Assembly: GCA_029879825.1 (NCBI GenBank) | Contig: JAOUPL010000069.1 | Location: 1 to 6,066, forward strand | From: Candidatus Bathyarchaeota archaeon | Lineage (GTDB): Archaea > Thermoproteota > Bathyarchaeia > Bathyarchaeales > Bathyarchaeaceae | DNA: 6,066 nucleotides | Reading direction: 5' to 3' | In this document: piece after piece, positions 5,890-6,066 of the stretch | Position numbering within the stretch: the stretch's first letter is position 1 | Layout of the letters: every line of letters begins with the position of its first letter | Translations under genes and position numbers: made by a program | Notes under the pieces: model-generated | Database searches by the model: none | The model's input: only the letters and a program-made list of their open reading frames with translations | Told to the model about the DNA's origin: nothing

Positions 5890-6066
5890 TCATCGCGCGC
5901 GTTGTCTCACGCCTTCAAAAACCCCAATGACAGCAAGGCTTCCTATAAATCTTCTGTCTCTGCTACCCCAATAGAAAAAGTAGAGAAGGGAGGCTAAAGA
6001 CATTAAGGCAACCGTACGCCTAGAGAGGCATGTTATGAAACTGCCTATTTTCAACGCGCCAAGAGC
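5890..6066 (-). CDS. 3' end of an unrecognised hydrophobic/basic protein (partial)
   Basis: The minus strand is open from the right edge of the window to TGA at 5890-5892, 58 residues. It contains a hydrophobic stretch (VALMSLASLLYFFYW, about 19-33), a second moderately hydrophobic stretch (FIGSLAVIGVF) and a basic ending (EGVRQRAR). It ends 12 bases before the alternative GTG and 36 bases before the preferred ATG of nuoA, and lies on the same strand, consistent with an upstream gene of the same or an adjacent unit. I do not recognise the family. A chance open frame of this length is possible, so this is only a moderately supported coding call. Confidence 0.45.
   Translation of the reverse strand, partial: ALGALKIGSFITCLSRRTVALMSLASLLYFFYWGSRDRRFIGSLAVIGVFEGVRQRAR

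Noticed and set aside
5942..5950. ATTTATAGG on the minus strand, a possible archaeal TATA box about 90 bases upstream of nuoA.
   Set aside because: It lies inside the open frame that ends at 5890, has no clear BRE beside it, and short AT motifs like this are common by chance. The operon may start further upstream.

Overview
The window is one block of a single minus-strand operon whose genes run right to left in the classical respiratory complex I order A-B-C/D-H-I-J-K-L. The sequence looks archaeal. Subunit sequences resemble archaeal Fpo/Nuo-type proteins, start regions carry GGAGG or AGGTGA-like Shine-Dalgarno sequences, and genes are packed with overlaps of a few bases. A Bathyarchaeia-like or other TACK-type archaeon is my best guess, but it rests on recalled family resemblance, not on a search.

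Layout from the right edge: the 3' end of an unrecognised small hydrophobic or basic protein (5890-6066), then nuoA-like (5533-5853), nuoB-like (5102-5512), a fused nuoC-nuoD-like gene (3434-5098), nuoH (2432-3424), nuoI (2028-2420), nuoJ (1555-2031), nuoK (1263-1553), and most of a nuoL gene that leaves the window at base 1. There is no gene-free stretch over 300 bases, and I see no RNA gene, repeat array, insertion element or terminator.

The central point is that the gene order is complex I but the catalytic core is a group 4 [NiFe] hydrogenase. The fused C-D protein keeps all four nickel-ligand cysteines (RVCGIC near residue 231 and DPCFSC near residue 521), which complex I NuoD has lost. 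The NuoB-like subunit has the hydrogenase CNGC pattern instead of the tandem CC of complex I. No NADH module (NuoE/F/G) lies between D and H. The expected machine takes electrons from a donor, probably ferredoxin, through the two NuoI clusters and the NuoB cluster to a Ni-Fe site, reduces protons (or runs in reverse), and couples this through NuoH to ion pumping by A, J, K and L. A hydrogenase with a full nuoA-H-I-J-K-L membrane arm looks like an intermediate between Mbh/Hyc-type hydrogenases and complex I.

The second notable point is the start of nuoL. No ATG, GTG or TTG exists in the NuoL frame upstream of the conserved N terminus. The well-placed ATG at 1236 lies one base out of frame and meets TAA after five codons. 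The local layout (GGAGG, short spacer, sense codon, TAA, C) resembles the prfB +1 frameshift site. A one-base sequencing or assembly error is the main rival explanation.
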